A DNA stretch of 64,000 nt, taken from contig VWZX01010527.1 in the NCBI GenBank assembly GCA_013399015.1, positions 1,612,001 through 1,676,000 on the forward strand, in the 5' to 3' direction. Source of the DNA: Galbula dea (lineage: Eukaryota; Chordata; Aves; Piciformes; Galbulidae). Both the position numbers and the translations under genes were made by a program. The notes under the pieces are model-generated. The model did not search any database. It saw only the letters and a list, made by a program, of their open reading frames with translations, and had not been told where the DNA came from. Positions 55,601-61,670 of this stretch are shown here, in pieces (the first letter of the stretch is position 1; each line of letters opens with the position of its first letter).

Positions 55601-58251
55601 TGCTTCTGGTTAGTATTAAAACTTGCTCAACCCTAGGAATGGAGAATTAGGTAACAGCAAGCAGTCTGTGCTACTCTGGGGAGGAAGAGATGTAGCTGCT
55701 TGGAAATAAATACCTTTATCCAATGCCATTAAGATGATAATAAAAAAAAAAAAAAGAAGGGAGGGGTAGGAGGAAGGGAATTTGGGGGAATTGAAGAATG
55801 CAGTGACATAAAGACTACCGTGCTGACATGTGAGGATCTAGTTCACACCCTTACAAGTTTGTTCACCAAATTCTAATCTTAACAGAAAACAATTACTAAA
55901 ACTCAGATTACTCCACTAAAAAAAAAAGAAGAGATGGCTCATCCTCCTTTACTTCCTGCAGGCAAAACCCCATCTTGAACATCTTAAGGACGTGTATTAG
56001 GCTTACTGATAAAAAGAGGTGCTTCAACATTAACTGGTAGGAAAGGTGGTGCTGCATTTTCTATTCAGGTTCTCTGAACTCTATTATTCTCTCCCATTAA
56101 TAACTCAAACATATGCATTTGCCCTTACTTGGGAGTTTCTGAGTTAAGACACCACAAAATCACTGCTCTGTCCTGACCAGTCTCCTGCTTATAACTTCTA
56201 TAAAAAGATGCTGCAGAATGACCTACTGCCAATAAGCCAAGGGATAAAGTAAGCACAGGAATTTTAACTGGTGGCAACTCTGCCTTCCTGAAAACCATGC
56301 ATGCTTTACTTCAGCAATTACATTCAGAAATACATTTAAAAAACAGCTTATGGAGAAAACAGTAACATCCCTCTTGCACAACCAAAGCAACTGTAAAAGT
56401 TTTCAGTTACATGATAGGACCCACATGATGACAGAAGTTGAACATCAAAAATAAAAACAAAAAAAACACCCAAAACTCAAACAAACAAAAAATATCCAAC
56501 ACCACCACCAAAACCTGTTAACTTGGATTCCATCAACTTAATAAATCATTACATTAATCCATTCTGTCCAACAGTCAGTTCCTGAACACTACTCATGTCC
56601 AGTGGAGCCACCTCTAACATTAAACTGCTCAAAACACAGGATTTTAAAACGAAAACTGAGGGAAAAAAACCCTAAATCCCAATCGACATGACATTTTTAT
56701 TAACATAAAAGCCTTCACACACGATCAAACCCTCTGCAATTTCATCCTGACCAGAAACAGTTTCCACCCCATCCTGATCTTTTGTACTTTGCCTTTTTGC
56801 AAATAGTATTTCATATACCTATAAAAGTGAGTAGCTGTCTGAGAGGAGGGGACTTTAAGAGAAGCATTTTTTTTTCTCTATTGCCACCACACAGACAGGC
56901 ATTTTTACACCACCGACATAATTATACAAATCTATGCTGTGTACCTGAGCAACACCAGCAAGCACAAAGCACACTCTCAGCTACCCCAGCAGCCAGCACA
57001 GCTCTAGCGCCGGGTATTCACACCTTTCAAACGCGCAGTTTAACAGAACCACCCAACACGCTCTAATTAAGGACCTTTGAGAGGGAGGGTAGCTCTGCCA
57101 CAACCGAGTAACAGCACCACGCCTTCCCGGCCCTTCAGGAGACCGCGGCCCCTCAGGCGGCCCCGCCTCAGGGCGGGCGCGGCCACCGCCTCCGGCATTG
57201 TTTCGCTTCCTCGGCCAGGCCCCGCTCCCGCGGCCAATCCCCGGCCTCCAGCGCGGCGGAACAGGAGTGGGCGGCCCGGGCTCAATTGCCGCCCGGGGCC
57301 CGTACTGCCTCCCTGTCCCGAGCCGTGTTCCGTGGAAGCTGCGTTCCCCGCGGAGGCATCCGCACGTCCACACAGCGCCTAGCCGCGGGCATAGCGCCAG
57401 CCCGCGGGGACAGCATCCCTGTACCTAAGGACTAACTGGTGTGCAGGTAGGTTGAAGAACGTGCCTCTCCCTTTATCAAGTGCTATCGGCAGACGCATAT
57501 ACTGGATAACCCTTCACTGTGGAGTTGTGCGTGCCCCTCTGCCATTTTTCAGGCTTGCTGAAAAAGCTGGAACTAACCCGAGAGGCCTGAGGACGCTTCC
57601 CTTCGATGGCAAACCCAACTCTGTTGGGAAATGTGCCGAGTAACCTCGCTTCTGAAGGGTAAGGAACACATGCTGTGTGCCTGCAACAACATGGTAGCCA
57701 CTGTGAGAGCAAGCTCTGGAGGGAGCACGGGGAAAAAGCTTTAACGGGATGGGCAGAGGCTTCTAGTTACACCAGTCTGCAAAGTACATGTAGTGTCTGC
57801 AATCCATTATCTTCTACTCTTCCAACAGCGCAAGTATATCTGCACTTTACAATACCTAGGTGTCTTTCCTGTGTCCTTCCAAAGCCAGGATTCTCACTGG
57901 AGGGGAGAAACCAACCAATCTTTGAAAGACTGAAGATTCCCACACTGCTTTGCCCATTGCAGTACCTTATCTGCACAGATGCTTTCTGAACTTCATGCAG
58001 AACAAAAAAAGAAACAACCCATATCTTTGGCAGAACAGACTTACTTCTTCTGTCCTCTCTGTTTGCGTGGCACTGAGTTTTGCCTTGGAGTTCTCTCACA
58101 AGCTCCATCGGTGCTGTCGCTGGCTTCACTCTTATTTAAAGGCTGGTTTTTCCATGGGATAACATACCCAGGAGTTGGACTGAATTGTTTTAAGTCTCCT
58201 TGTCCTAATGAGCTCCGTTCTCCACAGTAACAAAACGCGCAGAGTTGTTCG
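1473..58251 (-). CDS. KMT2C: KMT2C (MLL3) histone H3K4 methyltransferase, partial: 19 internal coding exons
   Basis: Overall gene span; exons are listed separately below. The spliced reading frame is open for about 1,092 residues and matches the N-terminal quarter of KMT2C in order: extended PHD, three PHD-type fingers, acidic linker, AT-hook-like and Gly/Arg-rich basic region, three more PHD-type fingers, basic linker. Peptides such as SEQLCAFCYCGERSS, GMGKPAITKRKFSPGRPRS and TESGMSQLQSLTVTVPRRKR point to KMT2C rather than its paralogue KMT2D. From knowledge of the family, KMT2C is a nuclear enhancer H3K4 mono-methyltransferase of the MLL3/4 COMPASS complex (with WDR5, RBBP5, ASH2L, DPY30, KDM6A, PAXIP1, NCOA6). 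The catalytic SET domain is not in the window. The initiator methionine and promoter lie beyond 64000. The identification is firm; the exact ends of weaker exons rest on phase agreement and splice motifs. Confidence 0.96.
1686..3134. other. Intron R-S
   Basis: 1.4 kb of AT-rich intron. Contains the possible MIR/L2 relic at 2075-2262; nothing else recognised. Confidence 0.85.
2075..2262 (+). mobile_element. Possible second MIR/L2-like relic
   Basis: CCCTATTTTATAGGCAGAAA followed by AAGTTGTATGAATCAAGCTG, CTCAAGATG and GTAGAACCCACGTCTCC resembles a degraded MIR (TTTTACAGATGAGGAAA, CTTGCTCAAGGTCAC, CGAACCCAGGTCTCC). Weaker than the copy at 8.9 kb; boundaries are rough. Confidence 0.45.
3135..3200 (-). 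CDS. KMT2C: KMT2C exon R: short linker exon
   Basis: Only 66 bases. After a TTTTTCAG acceptor the exon reads PSLDCCDSSVGAQIISKSKEL and ends in phase 1 (CTAG) before GTAAAG. It matches human PSSDCCESSLVAQIVTKVKEL from memory at most positions, and the phases at both ends fit exons Q and S. The size is a multiple of three with phase 1 at both ends, so skipping would keep the frame. About residues 1001-1022. Confidence 0.93.
   Translation of the reverse strand, partial: CLLWTVVIHQLELRLFQNQKN
3201..8484. other. Intron Q-R
   Basis: 5.3 kb. Short open frames (for example 4157-4393 plus, 4497-4865 minus) show no homology or splice support. It holds poly-T near 4139-4160 and the dinucleotide tract at 7829-7858. 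Confidence 0.85.
7829..7858. repeat. Short GT/TA/CA dinucleotide repeat
   Basis: GTGTGTATATATATAATACAT followed by CACACACA; an imperfect, partly self-complementary dinucleotide tract in the intron between exons Q and R. Confidence 0.8.
8485..8594 (-). CDS. KMT2C: KMT2C exon Q: end of central PHD group
   Basis: The TTTCTAG acceptor precedes A, completing Arg. Reads WMHAICQNLNTEEEVENIAD then MGFDCTICRPYIPPTN, giving the H-x2-C and closing C-x2-C of the finger begun in exon P. Ends in phase 1 (G) before GTAAGA. About residues 964-1000. Downstream lies a 5.3-kb intron. Confidence 0.95.
8595..9203. other. Intron P-Q
   Basis: 0.6 kb; holds the MIR/L2-like relic at 8905-9118 and nothing else seen. 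Confidence 0.85.
8905..9118 (+). mobile_element. MIR/L2-like SINE relic
   Basis: Shows the familiar order of a MIR core and tail: TTTACAGAGGGGGAAAATGA, GGCACAGAACGATTAATTTA, CTTGCCCAGAGCCATACAG, then GGAATGAACT, CAGTGCTTTTTACCACAAGACCATGCC. It is ancient and immobile, lying in the intron between exons P and Q. Confidence 0.7.
9204..9368 (-). CDS. KMT2C: KMT2C exon P: Cys-rich PHD/RING-like finger, first part
   Basis: After TTCTGCAG the exon reads CVWCRHCGATSPGLRCEWQ, NNYTQCAPCASLSACPICY and RTYRDEELIIQCRQCDR. It ends in phase 2 (CG) before GTAAGG. Cys spacing fits the last finger of the central PHD group, which resembles a RING in its first half and a PHD in its second. Human-like throughout. 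In the MLL3/4 family the sixth PHD of the central group has been reported to bind the histone H4 tail; that is a family-level statement. About residues 909-963. Confidence 0.96.
9369..10144. other. Intron O-P
   Basis: 0.8 kb, non-canonical GTGTGT donor. It begins with an 11-base copy of the start of exon P. Nothing else recognised. Confidence 0.85.
10145..10326 (-). CDS. KMT2C: KMT2C exon O: end of one PHD and body of the next
   Basis: Starts after TTCACAG with ITKVVLSKGWRCLECTVCEAC, closing the finger of exon N, then gives a full PHD core: GKATDPGRLLLCDDCDISYH, TYCLDPPLQTVPKGGWKCK. It ends in phase 2 within the Trp codon (TG before GTGTGT), so Trp-Cys is rebuilt with exon P. The donor is non-standard (GTGTGT) and is part of a 12-base direct repeat shared with the next acceptor. 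About residues 848-908. Confidence 0.95.
10327..11422. other. Intron N-O
   Basis: 1.1 kb AT-rich intron; nothing recognised. Confidence 0.85.
11423..11527 (-). CDS. KMT2C: KMT2C exon N: PHD finger of the second group
   Basis: 35 codons, phase 0 at both ends. After a CATTTCAG acceptor the exon reads DMCVVCGSFGQGAEGRLLAC, then SQCGQCYHPYCVSIK, before GTGAGA. The C-x2-C, C-x2-C and H-x2-C ligands of a PHD finger are all present, and the finger is completed by WRCLEC in exon O. Sequence is essentially that of human KMT2C. About residues 813-847. Confidence 0.97.
11698..11799 (-). CDS. KMT2C: KMT2C exon M: linker before second PHD group
   Basis: 34 codons, phase 0 at both ends, found by homology. 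Reads VTTMDISSNKDEEENSMHNT then VVLFSNSDKFTLHQ between a GAATAG acceptor and a GTTAGG donor (weak). It matches human VSTADISSNKDDEENSMHNTV from memory with few changes. No domain; acidic then hydrophobic. About residues 779-812. The next intron is only 170 bases. Confidence 0.94.
11800..13230. other. Intron L-M
   Basis: 1.4 kb AT-rich intron; a few CTAT units near 13150-13172, otherwise nothing recognised. Confidence 0.85.
13231..13347 (-). CDS. KMT2C: KMT2C exon L: Gly/Arg-rich basic region
   Basis: 39 codons, phase 0 at both ends. Reads GRGSGFPGKRRPRGAGLSGR, then GGRGRSKLKNGVGTVVIPG, between a CCCAG acceptor and a GTAAGA donor. The dense RG/GR pattern and KRRPRG look like a basic DNA- or RNA-contacting patch and possible arginine-methylation sites; this is inference from composition. 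The local GC content is well above that of the flanking introns. About residues 740-778. Confidence 0.96.
13348..15750. other. Intron K-L
   Basis: 2.4 kb; contains the AT inverted repeat at 13904-13929. No gene seen. Confidence 0.85.
13904..13929. repeat. Perfect AT inverted repeat
   Basis: TATTAATTATA, a TCAA spacer and TATAATTAATA form a perfect 11-bp stem with a 4-base loop in the intron between exons K and L. It may be chance in AT-rich DNA or the remains of a small element. Confidence 0.7.
15751..15870 (-). CDS. KMT2C: KMT2C exon K: conserved linker
   Basis: Exactly 40 codons, phase 0 at both ends. After a TCCTAG acceptor the exon reads GAWSTNNTVSPPSWSPDISE, then GRDIFKSRQLPGSAIWSIKV, nearly identical to the human protein as recalled. 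The donor is GTG before GTAAAT, which is weak at positions +4 and +5, so this symmetrical exon is a candidate for skipping without frame loss. No known domain; conservation suggests a binding segment. About residues 700-739. Confidence 0.95.
15909..15975. repeat. A-rich low-complexity tract
   Basis: About 65 bases almost purely A with scattered G and C, ending in a run of 12 A. It lies just upstream (in transcript sense) of the exon K acceptor; in the RNA it is T-rich and may add to the polypyrimidine environment of that exon. Confidence 0.8.
18028..18070. repeat. Imperfect tandem repeat of ATTCATGACATGAC type
   Basis: Three variant copies (TATTCATGACATGAC, ATTCATGATATACATGAC, ATAACATG) in a row in the 7.3-kb intron between exons J and K. 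Confidence 0.6.
21178..21216. repeat. Short tandem duplication, CATTAGGTGTTTT
   Basis: Two near-identical copies separated by TTAGCATTAG. It is followed directly by a 20-base word also found at 30 kb (see findings). Confidence 0.7.
23156..23898 (-). CDS. KMT2C: KMT2C exon J (largest): acidic Ser/Thr-rich linker ending in AT-hook-like motif
   Basis: This 743-base exon is open throughout and ends AITKRKFSPGRPRSRQ before GTAAGC, phase 0. The last 40 residues (PTTYISVTPKIGMGKPAITK onwards) are nearly identical to human KMT2C; the first 200 are diverged, acidic, and rich in Glu, Ser, Thr and Val, as expected for a disordered spacer. The GRPR core resembles an AT-hook. Two acceptors 6 bases apart are possible (CTTAG before TTACAG, or TTACAG itself, giving start 23892); both keep the frame and differ by Val-Thr. 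About residues 453-699. A short exon present in human between I and J may be absent here, because about 35 residues I remember are not found. Confidence 0.93.
23899..25535. other. Intron I-J
   Basis: 1.6 kb. Holds the old CR1-like remnant and a short TA-rich patch near 24930-24955. A short linker exon known from memory in mammals may have been expected here; I did not find one. Confidence 0.7.
24395..24600 (-). mobile_element. Old CR1-like remnant
   Basis: The plus strand contains TCTAGCCTTCCCTTAAAC, AAGAAGTTCCAGAGTCTTTAAT and TCTTTTGATGGACCC in the order and spacing of older CR1 subfamilies (reverse complement). It is too diverged to place in a subfamily by eye, and the boundaries are approximate. 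Confidence 0.45.
25536..25649 (-). CDS. KMT2C: KMT2C exon I: acidic linker
   Basis: The exon reads STNEMEMESGAENVMFQEQP and then GHGQEPAVECVPD, aligning with human NNEMEVEGPEDQMVFSEQA and NGQE-IVPD. The acceptor I chose is CTCAAG before CTTCTAC, which gives GCT (Ala) across the junction; it is a weak pyrimidine tract, so the 5' end is less sure than the 3' end (GATG before GTAAGA, phase 1). There are no folded-domain signatures; the segment is acidic and probably disordered. About residues 415-452. Confidence 0.85.
25650..28048. other. Intron H-I
   Basis: 2.4 kb; a 13-bp inverted repeat (CACAAGCCAGCTT near 27571, its complement near 27683) is the only structure noted. Confidence 0.8.
28049..28209 (-). 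CDS. KMT2C: KMT2C exon H: end of third finger and start of acidic linker
   Basis: The acceptor TCCTAG precedes G, completing Arg. The exon reads WIHIECDRSPGSELESQLKD and YVCTLCKQGEGD, supplying the H-x2-C and final C-x2-C of the PHD begun in exon G. It then enters an acidic, low-conservation linker ending EPNSITG. The donor is CAG before GTAATC, phase 1. The linker is much less similar to human than the finger itself. About residues 361-414. Confidence 0.92.
28210..28886. other. Intron G-H
   Basis: 0.7 kb; nothing recognised. Confidence 0.85.
28887..29059 (-). CDS. KMT2C: KMT2C exon G: third PHD-type finger, first part
   Basis: After a CTCTAG acceptor the exon reads NCRVCAECGTRTSCQWHHNC, then LVCDSCYQQQDNLSCPFC and EKLCLQDFQKDMLHCHMCKR. 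It ends in phase 2 (AG) before GTAAGA. The finger is Cys/His-rich and continues in exon H. The part after CPFC differs from the human protein as I recall it (GKCYHPELQKD there, EKLCLQDFQKD here): a Cys shifts position and a His is lost. About residues 303-360. Confidence 0.95.
29060..29611. other. Intron F-G
   Basis: 0.55 kb AT-rich intron; nothing recognised. Confidence 0.85.
29612..29726 (-). CDS. KMT2C: KMT2C exon F: second PHD finger
   Basis: The TTCTTAG acceptor precedes A, which completes the Lys codon. The exon reads HSGEDNKMLVCDTCDKGYHT, then FCLQPVMDAVPTNGWKCK, giving the C-x2-C, H-x2-C and Trp-x-Cys of a PHD finger. It ends in phase 0 exactly at AAA before GTAAGT. Compared with remembered human KMT2C, only a few residues differ (QSGEDS to HSGEDN, MKSVP to MDAVP). 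About residues 265-302. Confidence 0.96.
29727..31445. other. Intron E-F
   Basis: 1.7 kb; carries the second copy of the 20-base word shared with 21.2 kb. No gene seen. Confidence 0.85.
31446..31617 (-). CDS. KMT2C: KMT2C exon E: first canonical PHD finger
   Basis: The acceptor TTTGTAG precedes CAAAGG. The exon encodes NCAVCDSPGDLLDQLFCTTC, then GQHYHGMCLDIQVTPLKRAG and WQCPDCKVCQNCK. All zinc ligands of a C4HC3 finger are visible: C-x2-C, C-x2-C, H-x2-C and the closing C-x2-C after the conserved Trp. The last Cys pair also opens the next finger, a back-to-back arrangement typical of this protein. It ends in phase 2 (AA) before GTAAG. About residues 208-264. Confidence 0.96.
31618..32244. 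other. Intron D-E
   Basis: 0.6 kb; nothing recognised. Confidence 0.85.
32245..32407 (-). CDS. KMT2C: KMT2C exon D: core of the extended PHD
   Basis: After a long TTTGTGTTTCAG acceptor the exon reads RCAYCKHLGATIKCCEEKC, then TQMYHYPCAAGAGTFQDF and LLCPDHIDQAPER. This supplies the C4HC3 PHD part of the N-terminal extended PHD, with Cys pairs, the YHYPC His/Cys and the final LLCPDH all present. It ends in phase 1 before GTAAGT. In human KMT2C the N-terminal PHD group recruits the BAP1/ASXL deubiquitinase complex; that role is transferred here by homology only. About residues 153-207. Confidence 0.96.
32408..53496. other. Large 21-kb intron C-D
   Basis: AT-rich, with no recognisable exon, RNA gene or recent transposon. 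Open frames up to 168 codons (35333-35839 plus; 39108-39554 minus; 49302-49721 minus) have no homology and sit in low-complexity sequence. Contains the G-run tract at 40343, a CT-rich patch near 46178-46200, and A runs near 49302 and 49552. Phase 0 joins exon C to D exactly as in human KMT2C from memory, so no exon is expected here. Confidence 0.8.
40343..40365 (-). repeat. G-run tract (C-rich on plus strand), G-quadruplex capable
   Basis: The plus strand has three C runs of 7, 8 and 6 separated by single A. The transcribed RNA therefore carries G6-T-G8-T-G7, which can supply four or more G-tracts. It lies in the 21-kb intron between exons C and D. Confidence 0.85.
53497..53606 (-). CDS. KMT2C: KMT2C exon C: extended PHD, WAHHRC segment
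   Basis: Too short for ordinary ORF detection. After a CATTAG acceptor the exon reads CWAHHRCAEWSLGVCQ and then VNVDKAVVSGSTE, and ends at GAA before GTGAGT, phase 0. The Cys/His residues (CWAHHRC) are zinc ligands of the extended PHD, and the Trp-Ser-Leu-Gly-Val stretch is characteristic of the family. Against human KMT2C from memory the changes are small (VEWS to AEWS, MEEPLL to TEEQLS). About residues 117-152. The next exon is 21 kb away. Confidence 0.94.
53607..55147. other. Intron B-C
   Basis: 1.5 kb; holds the CR1 fragment at 54811-54885; nothing else recognised. Confidence 0.85.
54811..54885 (-). mobile_element. CR1 LINE 3' terminal fragment
   Basis: Short remnant containing about three diverged copies of the CR1 3' octamer (complement of ATTCTTTG, ATTCTGTG, ATTCTAT) followed by TTGGGTTGGAAGG and TAGTTCCAACCCCCCTGCCAT. 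It lies in the KMT2C intron between exons B and C, in the same orientation as the gene. It breaks off just after the CTGCCAT motif. Confidence 0.88.
55148..55287 (-). CDS. KMT2C: KMT2C exon B: linker inside the extended PHD
   Basis: The acceptor GCAG precedes ATCTCG, and the first A completes a Lys codon from exon A. The exon reads SRTSMTSCTSVSTQTASDDQ and then WDELSLVGLPDDIDVQALF, matching the KMT2C linker between the two halves of the extended PHD. It ends at CAG before GTAAGA, phase 1. The Met at 55274-55272 has an A at -3 and is the first internal ATG available to a transcript starting in the CpG island upstream. About residues 70-116 of the fragment. Confidence 0.94.
55288..58044. other. 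Intron A-B with CpG island
   Basis: 2.8 kb; A-rich run at 55741-55756 and the CpG island at about 57080-57430. Overlapping open frames on both strands between 56980 and 57710 are expected from the high GC content and lack homology. Confidence 0.85.
57080..57430. promoter_or_regulatory. Intronic CpG island, candidate internal/bidirectional promoter
   Basis: By hand count there are about 39 CpGs in roughly 310 bases (about 57115-57420), in a region otherwise AT-rich and CpG-poor. On the plus strand there are GC boxes (GGGCGGGC near 57171; GTGGGCGG near 57266) and a CCAAT box near 57234. On the minus strand there is an Sp1-like GAGGCGGGGC near 57160. A good plus-strand splice donor, CAG before GTAGGT, sits at 57446/57447; a weaker minus-strand CAG before GTACAC lies near 56944. 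The island is in the KMT2C intron between exons A and B. There is no similarity to the KMT2C first coding exon as I remember it. Promoter activity is inferred from composition and motifs only. Confidence 0.7.
58045..58251 (-). CDS. KMT2C: KMT2C exon A (first in window): start of N-terminal extended PHD
   Basis: The exon opens after a CACAG acceptor with C completing a Ser codon, then reads EQLCAFCYCGERSSLGQGD, the first zinc knuckle (C-x2-C) of the N-terminal extended PHD. It continues into a Pro- and Lys-rich stretch ending PRKQRGQKK. It stops at AA before GTAAGT, so the intron is phase 2. It encodes about residues 1-69 of the visible fragment. In human KMT2C, as I recall it, two coding exons precede this one; neither is recognisable upstream to 64000. 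An in-frame ATG at 58325 lies in the intron and is not a supported start. Confidence 0.93.
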
Positions 58252-60540
58252 CTGTGAAAGGGAAAAGAATTACTTCTTTTTAAGGGGGAAACCAGCAGAG
58301 GATACATCACACCATCAATGAACAACTTTCATGGCAATTTAACCCTTTATAACAAAACAATAAAAACTCCTAAGTGCCCTCAGCTATCGAAATTCAGCAT
58401 TCAGGAACACTATTTCCAGCTAATTTAAAGCTACATTAAAGGAAGTTTTTTGTGCACCAAAGTGCACGATTAACAACAAGGAAAAAAGCCCACATATAGT
58501 ATTCAAATGATTAATACCAAGGATTAATACCAAAGTTGAAAGATTCTGTATCTCTAGACACATGCTTGCTAAAATGTGTCAGAAAAGAGGGCAAAAAAAG
58601 AAAAGGAGAGGAAGAACTTAATTACAGTTCACACCCATTAAAAGAGTGCTGCTCTGCCATCTCAGAAAAGGCAAAGCTCTGCCTTTTTGAACACAGAACA
58701 TCACTAGACATACACCTTTCTGTAAGTACATACACCTTACGTGTAATACGATGTGCAAATACTATACACCAAAAGGTTTAATGAAACATGGACAAACAGA
58801 GCAATGGCTGCAATCACACATACCAGGGCATGCACAAATCCAAATATCCTCACTTAATATTTAAAACCAAAATGATACCTAGAAGTTTTAACTAGAGGAA
58901 GTTTATATTTACAGAGCTGTGACCACTACAAGATCCCTGCACAATTTGCAATTATGTTTTAACATGCATAACGTAGCAACAGCATTAAAATGACAGCTCT
59001 GACAGCACTCCTTGTGTCACATCATATGGAAGCTACTGAAAAATATTCCTATAATAAACATATCCACAAACTTAAAATATGAACTTCTGCAACTAATGCA
59101 GTTTGCATTAAAGGAGGGCCATTTAACACATTTTTTTAATGCTTAAATGAGCAACTCTGTTTTCTTCATATTTATGCCCTTAAGACCCCAAAAAGATGCC
59201 TTAGGGAATCAGGCACTTGGATAGAGGCTTGGTTTTGCCTTGATCCCATAAATAGATTTCAGTGCATCTTCGAGGTGGCACATTTGAGTTTGAGGCACTC
59301 TGTGCTGGGTAGGAGAGTGGAGGGAAGTAAGGTGGGAGGAAGAGAAAACCTTAAGGCTAAACTCCTGTGTAACATTCACTAAATTCTGGGGGGAAAAAAT
59401 AAGGAGCGCCTGTGCTTTTTCAGCCAGGTGAGGCAAGAGCAGCAACAGAAAAAGGCAAAAGTAGAAAAGTGAAGTTTCAGAAAAGATCAGAAGGCTCTGA
59501 GAATCCATCAAAGCCCCTTAATGCCTCAGTTGCACATCCCTCACCGAGGCAGCCTGAACACAGGACAAGCATGAGCCAGCACAGCCCCTGGAGCTGATGG
59601 TAAATGTCTGACACGTTCCAGAAATCTTTAGAACAAGGTACCCAAAGATAAAAAGATGCAAATAAAATATGCATAAATGTAGCATAAGAACAGAGGAAAA
59701 AAACCGAATAGTTACAGCTAAACAGTACAAAAGTCTATTTTAAAGCTCATTTTCAATATGATAGAGCAACAAATAAATATTTTTCTAGCAGTGAATAGAT
59801 TTCACTCGACTACCAGTGAAACCTGATCTGGCCTCGCATGCAGCTTGTGTGAAGGGAAAGCAAAGCTATTTATGCTAGTTGAGACTAGGGAGACTTGTGA
59901 GGAGACTTAAGAGATTTAAACAGGCAGCACCACGGTATATAAATTACACCAGTTACAAACACAAGATTATCCACAGTGGAGTAAATAATTATTCATACAT
60001 CCTGTTAGGACAGACTATCACTGCTTATTAAAAGACTCAAAGATAATTATGACTAAATAAACAAAGCTCCTTAAAGTGAAGTCACAGCAAATATGCAGTA
60101 ATGTTAAGGTTTATAAAAGAGAAATACAAAACAGTAATTAAAAACAATAAATGAACTTTTAAAGCAGTATCATTTGAAAAAGGAATAGAGGAGTGAAGCA
60201 GCTATTTCTGGAGCCCATAAGGCAGCTCCGGTATCACAACTTCCAGCAGTAGCTTTCTGCAGGCAGAGGGAAGTAAAACAACAGGAGCAGTGAGTTTCAC
60301 AGCTACTCTGCAGCGTGGTGCGCACAGCTGTGAAGCTGTCAAGAATCATATGGTTTGTGCTAGTGCTCCTGCTCCAGCAAAGCTGGGGACTGCAGCTGAA
60401 GCAAGCACTCGAGCGCTCGCTGCAGGGAGGGGGCTGGGGAAGCCTTCGCTAAAGGTTTGCGAACTCACAGATGCAGAAGTTAAAAGACAGGAGCAGCAGA
60501 ACTGCCAAGAGACTGCAGGGCTGAGATAGAGGGGAGGGAT

Positions 60541-60570
60541 TATAAAAGGGGGAGGGGGGGGAATAAAAGG
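60541..60570 (+). repeat. TATAAAAG motif next to G-rich tract
   Basis: TATAAAAG at 60541-60548 runs straight into GGGGGAGGGGGGGG and a second ATAAAAGG. About 130 bases upstream is a small CpG-containing patch with the palindrome CGAGCGCTCG (60410-60419). This could be a regulatory element in the intron upstream of exon A or simple purine-rich sequence; nothing decides between them. Confidence 0.35.
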
Positions 60571-61263
60571 TTTCATACTTCCAAGGAAGGGTAAGCAGGG
60601 GAGCCTCAAATCTATATAGGCACCCAAATACCTAGAAACAACCAGCATCTGACTATGTCCTGTGCAGCTAAAGACCCCTTCTGCAGAAAGCCATGGTGGT
60701 CAGGTTCCCCATGCATCAAGCTGCCGATTTGTCATGCAGTGTGAAGTGGCCAGTTCCATCACGTTAGCCTTTTAGGTTTAAGTGCTCAGTAAATATTTTT
60801 AAGTTATGTCTGTATAGGCAGAAGGTAGAGATTTTTGTTCCTACCATCTGAGGATTGCAAAAAGTACTTACAAGTCTACTTTCCATATGTCAATATGCAA
60901 TTAGAGGATCTAAATCTGTGATGCAAGAAGAGCTCTCATACTGAAGATAAAGAAATTGAGATACTGGCAACTCAAGATCAAATTCTAGATCTGTTATCAT
61001 AATTACCATATTTTCAGAACAGGCTAATTCAAAATGGGATAACAAGCAAGAGATGATGTGTCACATCTTTTTATAAGTTACTAAGGAAAAAAAGAAAGCT
61101 CACCAATACTCCATTTAAGATATATCTGTGATGCTCCAAACCAAAATACAAATTCATCATTATTTGTAATTTCAACTCTAAATTTTCCCAGAATAAATGG
61201 GAAACCTTTTTATATAGGTTTAAAATTCCACCAGTGTTTTATTACAAGGAGATGATTATATTT

Positions 61264-61670
61264 AAAGAATTCATAGAATGGCCCAGGTTGGAAGGGACCT
61301 TAAAGATAATCTAGCTCCAACCCCCTGCCATGGGCAGGGACGCCACACACTCGACCAGGTCGCCCAGGGCCACATCCAATCTGGCCTTGAACACTGCCAG
61401 GAATGGGGCATCCACAACCTCTCTGGGCAACCTGTTCCAGTGTCTCACTGCCCTCTGGGTAGAATTTTTTCCTAAGATCCGATCTAAATCTTCCCTCCTT
61501 CAGTTTGAAGCCATTCCCCCTTTTCCTATTGCCTTCTACTGAGGTAAAGAGTCTCTCTTGCCCACTTTAGGTACTGGAAGGCCTCTATAAGGTCCCCCCA
61601 AAGCCTTCTCTTCTCCAGGCTGCACAATCCTAACTTTCCAGCCCTCTGATCATCTTCATGGCCCTCCTCC
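61264..61670 (-). mobile_element. CR1 LINE 3' end, 5'-truncated
   Basis: The plus strand reads as the reverse complement of an avian CR1 3' end: TCATAGAATGG, GGTTGGAAGGGACCTTAAAG, CCAACCCCCTGCCATGGGCA, then GGCAACCTGTTCCAGTG and GCCATTCCCCCTT, ending near CCCTCTGATCATCTTCATGG. The terminal ATTCTATG-type octamer lies at the low-coordinate end. There is an internal deletion near 61630, where about 25-30 bases of the usual consensus are missing. No open reading frame of the reverse transcriptase is present; this is a dead copy. It is the main evidence for a bird genome. Confidence 0.93.

Noticed and set aside
56981..57382. Open frames of 101 and 130 codons on both strands of the CpG island
   Set aside because: High GC suppresses stop codons; Pro/Arg/Gly-rich products with no homology, and neither resembles the KMT2C first exon as I remember it.
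1473..58251. Assignment to the paralogue KMT2D instead of KMT2C
   Set aside because: Linker peptides outside the fingers (for example GMGKPAITKRKFSPGRPRS and QLQSLTVTVPRRKR) fit KMT2C, and the exon order agrees.
58252..58325. Open frame with ATG upstream of exon A as an alternative start
   Set aside because: A CACAG acceptor lies exactly at the homology border and the extra residues do not match KMT2C; no promoter features here.
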